A program made the translations under genes and the position numbers. A model generated the notes under the pieces. It was not told the DNA's origin. It saw nothing but the letters and a program-made list of their open reading frames with translations, and searched no databases. From Drechslerella dactyloides (taxonomy: Eukaryota > Ascomycota > Orbiliomycetes > Orbiliales > Orbiliaceae), in contig JAGTWJ010000019.1 in NCBI GenBank assembly GCA_020064725.1, forward strand, positions 3,472,001-3,536,000: a DNA stretch of 64,000 bases, read 5' to 3'. Every line of letters begins with the position of its first letter. Position 1 is the first letter of the stretch. This document shows, piece by piece, positions 62,720 to 64,000 of the stretch.

Positions 62720-63895
62720 CTATACCCAGCATCCACGCCAGTTGCCCTTCAGCACCTCGTTGCCCCAACTGAACCACCCCTCCGTCAGGTTCCGCGCGAA
62801 GATCTCGGCGCACCGCGGTTCCGGCGGCAAGTACGGCTCCACCAGGCCCTTCAGACACGGTTTCCGCGAGTGGATGTCCGGCATCGCGAAAACGACCTTG
62901 TCCGGGACGACTGGCGTCCATGGAGCGGTGGAGGAGGTATCGAATACCGGACGGGCGAGAATCAGCGATTCGTACGGCTTCCGCGCAATACTGTCGAGGT
63001 TGAAGATCGGCTCGCCGGAGACCGTGATCTTGACCCACAACCACTCGGCGACTGGCTGAACCTCCCATGCTGGAAGCAGCTTGTCGAGGACGAAGGTCCG
63101 CCACCTGGTGCTGTTCGTCACCCATATGCCGAGCAGACCTTGCTGTCGCAGCACCCTTCGAACATCCAGCTTGAACAGGTCGTACGCATCGAACGTGGAC
63201 GTCTTGTAGGCGTTCCGGTGCCGGGCGCGGTGGGCCGAGCGGTTCGGCCACGGCGGATCGAGCAGGATGAAATCGAAGCCTGGAAGCGGGGGCGCACGCG
63301 CGAAGGCCGTGAAGGCGGGGATCGTGCTCGTGAACGGGCCGAGGAGGAAGGAGGCGTGTGGCGGGATCATGTATTCGTAGGACTTGTCGATGGCGAGTTT
63401 GAGAGTCAGCCAGAACGGGAGCGAGTTGCCGTGGACGGCGCCGTAGACGTCGGCCAATGACAGCTCGTCGAGCGATATCGCCGTGAGGTCGATCGCTGCG
63501 GCTTCATGGTGGGAGTACAGCGCTGCTCCGAGGCTCTCCTGGAACGCCAGCAGATTCGGCTCGGCTTCGGCGGTAGTATCGGAGGTGAATTGTAATTGTA
63601 ATTGTGATTGTGTATCTCCATCATCGGTCGTAGATGGCCTGAGAGGGAAGCAGGCCTTGAAGTCCCGCCGGAAGACCGCGAGGCTGTCGTGGATCCATTG
63701 CTTCTTGCGCTCGTAGCGGTCGACGAGACCCTGATCGAACGGGACGCCCGACCGCGGCTCGGAGACTGCAAACGGGGCGGCGACAGCGACGGCGCTCTTC
63801 CGCGTGAGGAAAGGCGGCGAGGACAGCGAGGCGGCGATGTCGATGAGGATGATGTCGGCGTGGCTGCCACGCACTCCGCTGGTGTCTGGCGGCAT
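62720..63895 (-). CDS. MT-A70 family N6-adenine methyltransferase, METTL4-like
   Basis: Single exon, 391 residues. MT-A70 enzymes methylate N6 of adenine in RNA or DNA; METTL4 members act on U2 snRNA or are proposed to make 6mA in DNA. The catalytic motif DPPW is present near residue 215 (FDFILLDPPWPNRSAHRARH), followed by LFKLDVRRVLRQQGLLGIWV and VTNSTRW, a WLWVKITVSGEP motif, KPYESLILARP, and the family C-terminus HSRKPCLKGLVEPYLPPEPR with EIFARNLTEGWFSWGNEVLK. The arrangement and the C-terminal FARNL..GW..WGNEVL fit METTL4 rather than METTL3 or METTL14. The N-terminal 130 residues are more variable and hold a QL repeat (bases about 63590-63612). It has no intron, unlike most genes here. 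Confidence 0.88.
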   Translation of the reverse strand: MPPDTSGVRGSHADIILIDIAASLSSPPFLTRKSAVAVAAPFAVSEPRSGVPFDQGLVDRYERKKQWIHDSLAVFRRDFKACFPLRPSTTDDGDTQSQLQLQFTSDTTAEAEPNLLAFQESLGAALYSHHEAAAIDLTAISLDELSLADVYGAVHGNSLPFWLTLKLAIDKSYEYMIPPHASFLLGPFTSTIPAFTAFARAPPLPGFDFILLDPPWPNRSAHRARHRNAYKTSTFDAYDLFKLDVRRVLRQQGLLGIWVTNSTRWRTFVLDKLLPAWEVQPVAEWLWVKITVSGEPIFNLDSIARKPYESLILARPVFDTSSTAPWTPVVPDKVVFAMPDIHSRKPCLKGLVEPYLPPEPRCAEIFARNLTEGWFSWGNEVLKGNWRGCWV

Positions 63896-64000
63896 GCTTT
63901 TGTTTGCGGGAAGCGGAGTCTGATTGGCCTGCCGGGCTGGTGTTTTGGGCCGAGGTCCAGCATCCCATAACCAGGAACGAACGAGCGAATGCCAGGCTGC
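63896..64000. other. Window end, METTL4-like gene promoter
   Basis: 105 bases upstream of the start codon at 63895; nothing else seen. Confidence 0.5.

Overview
The window is nuclear chromosomal DNA of a filamentous ascomycete (Pezizomycotina). Genes are interrupted by short introns (about 45-100 bases) with GT..AG borders, often GTACGT- or GTAAGT-like donors and CTAAC/CTAAT branch sites. The recognisable proteins (Dicer-like 1, Kei1, Syo1, fungal Mtr3, a fungal CorA-like protein) are fungal in type. I cannot place it below subphylum from the sequence alone. I see no rRNA, tRNA, CRISPR array or intact transposon.

Layout. 0-6.4 kb: a single-pass membrane protein with a PPPY motif, V-ATPase subunit D (VMA8, minus), and the splicing factor SYF1 (plus), the last two sharing a 437-bp divergent promoter. 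6.4-14.3 kb: a string of small unknown genes, four of which have a TATA box about 115-160 bp before the ATG. 14.2-18.4 kb: a gene-poor stretch ending in a (GAGCT)5 repeat at the stop codon of a 176-aa unknown ORF. 20.3-25.5 kb: exosome subunit MTR3 (plus), then NBP35 and CEF1/CDC5 in tandem (minus). 26.7-32.1 kb: a complete 11-exon Dicer-like 1 gene. 32.8-36.1 kb: a CorA-like protein fused to a long polytopic membrane domain. 37.2-40.1 kb: a SAM methyltransferase and KEI1. 41.9-42.8 kb: a four-exon roadblock-fold gene resembling LAMTOR5/Ego2, which no single reading frame reveals. 42.8-50.3 kb: a gene desert. 50.3-58.7 kb: SYO1 (plus), RPN1 and a MATE transporter (both minus). 60.3-63.9 kb: a small cysteine protein, a DUF202 membrane protein and a METTL4-like MT-A70 adenine methyltransferase.

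Functionally most genes are single-copy housekeeping genes: two NineTeen-complex splicing factors (Syf1, Cef1), RNA decay (Mtr3), RNA silencing (Dcl1), Fe-S assembly (Nbp35), proteasome (Rpn1), ribosomal-protein import (Syo1), sphingolipid synthesis (Kei1), vacuolar acidification (Vma8) and probably TORC1 signalling at the vacuole (the LAMTOR5/Ego2-like gene). I see no biosynthetic cluster or defence island. The most unusual items are the CorA-like/12-helix fusion with SMQ in place of GMN and a GC-AG intron, the LAMTOR5-like gene, an 11-base microexon in VMA8, and the TATA-driven small genes. All exon joins were deduced by eye from splice motifs, frame and family conservation; none was tested against transcripts.
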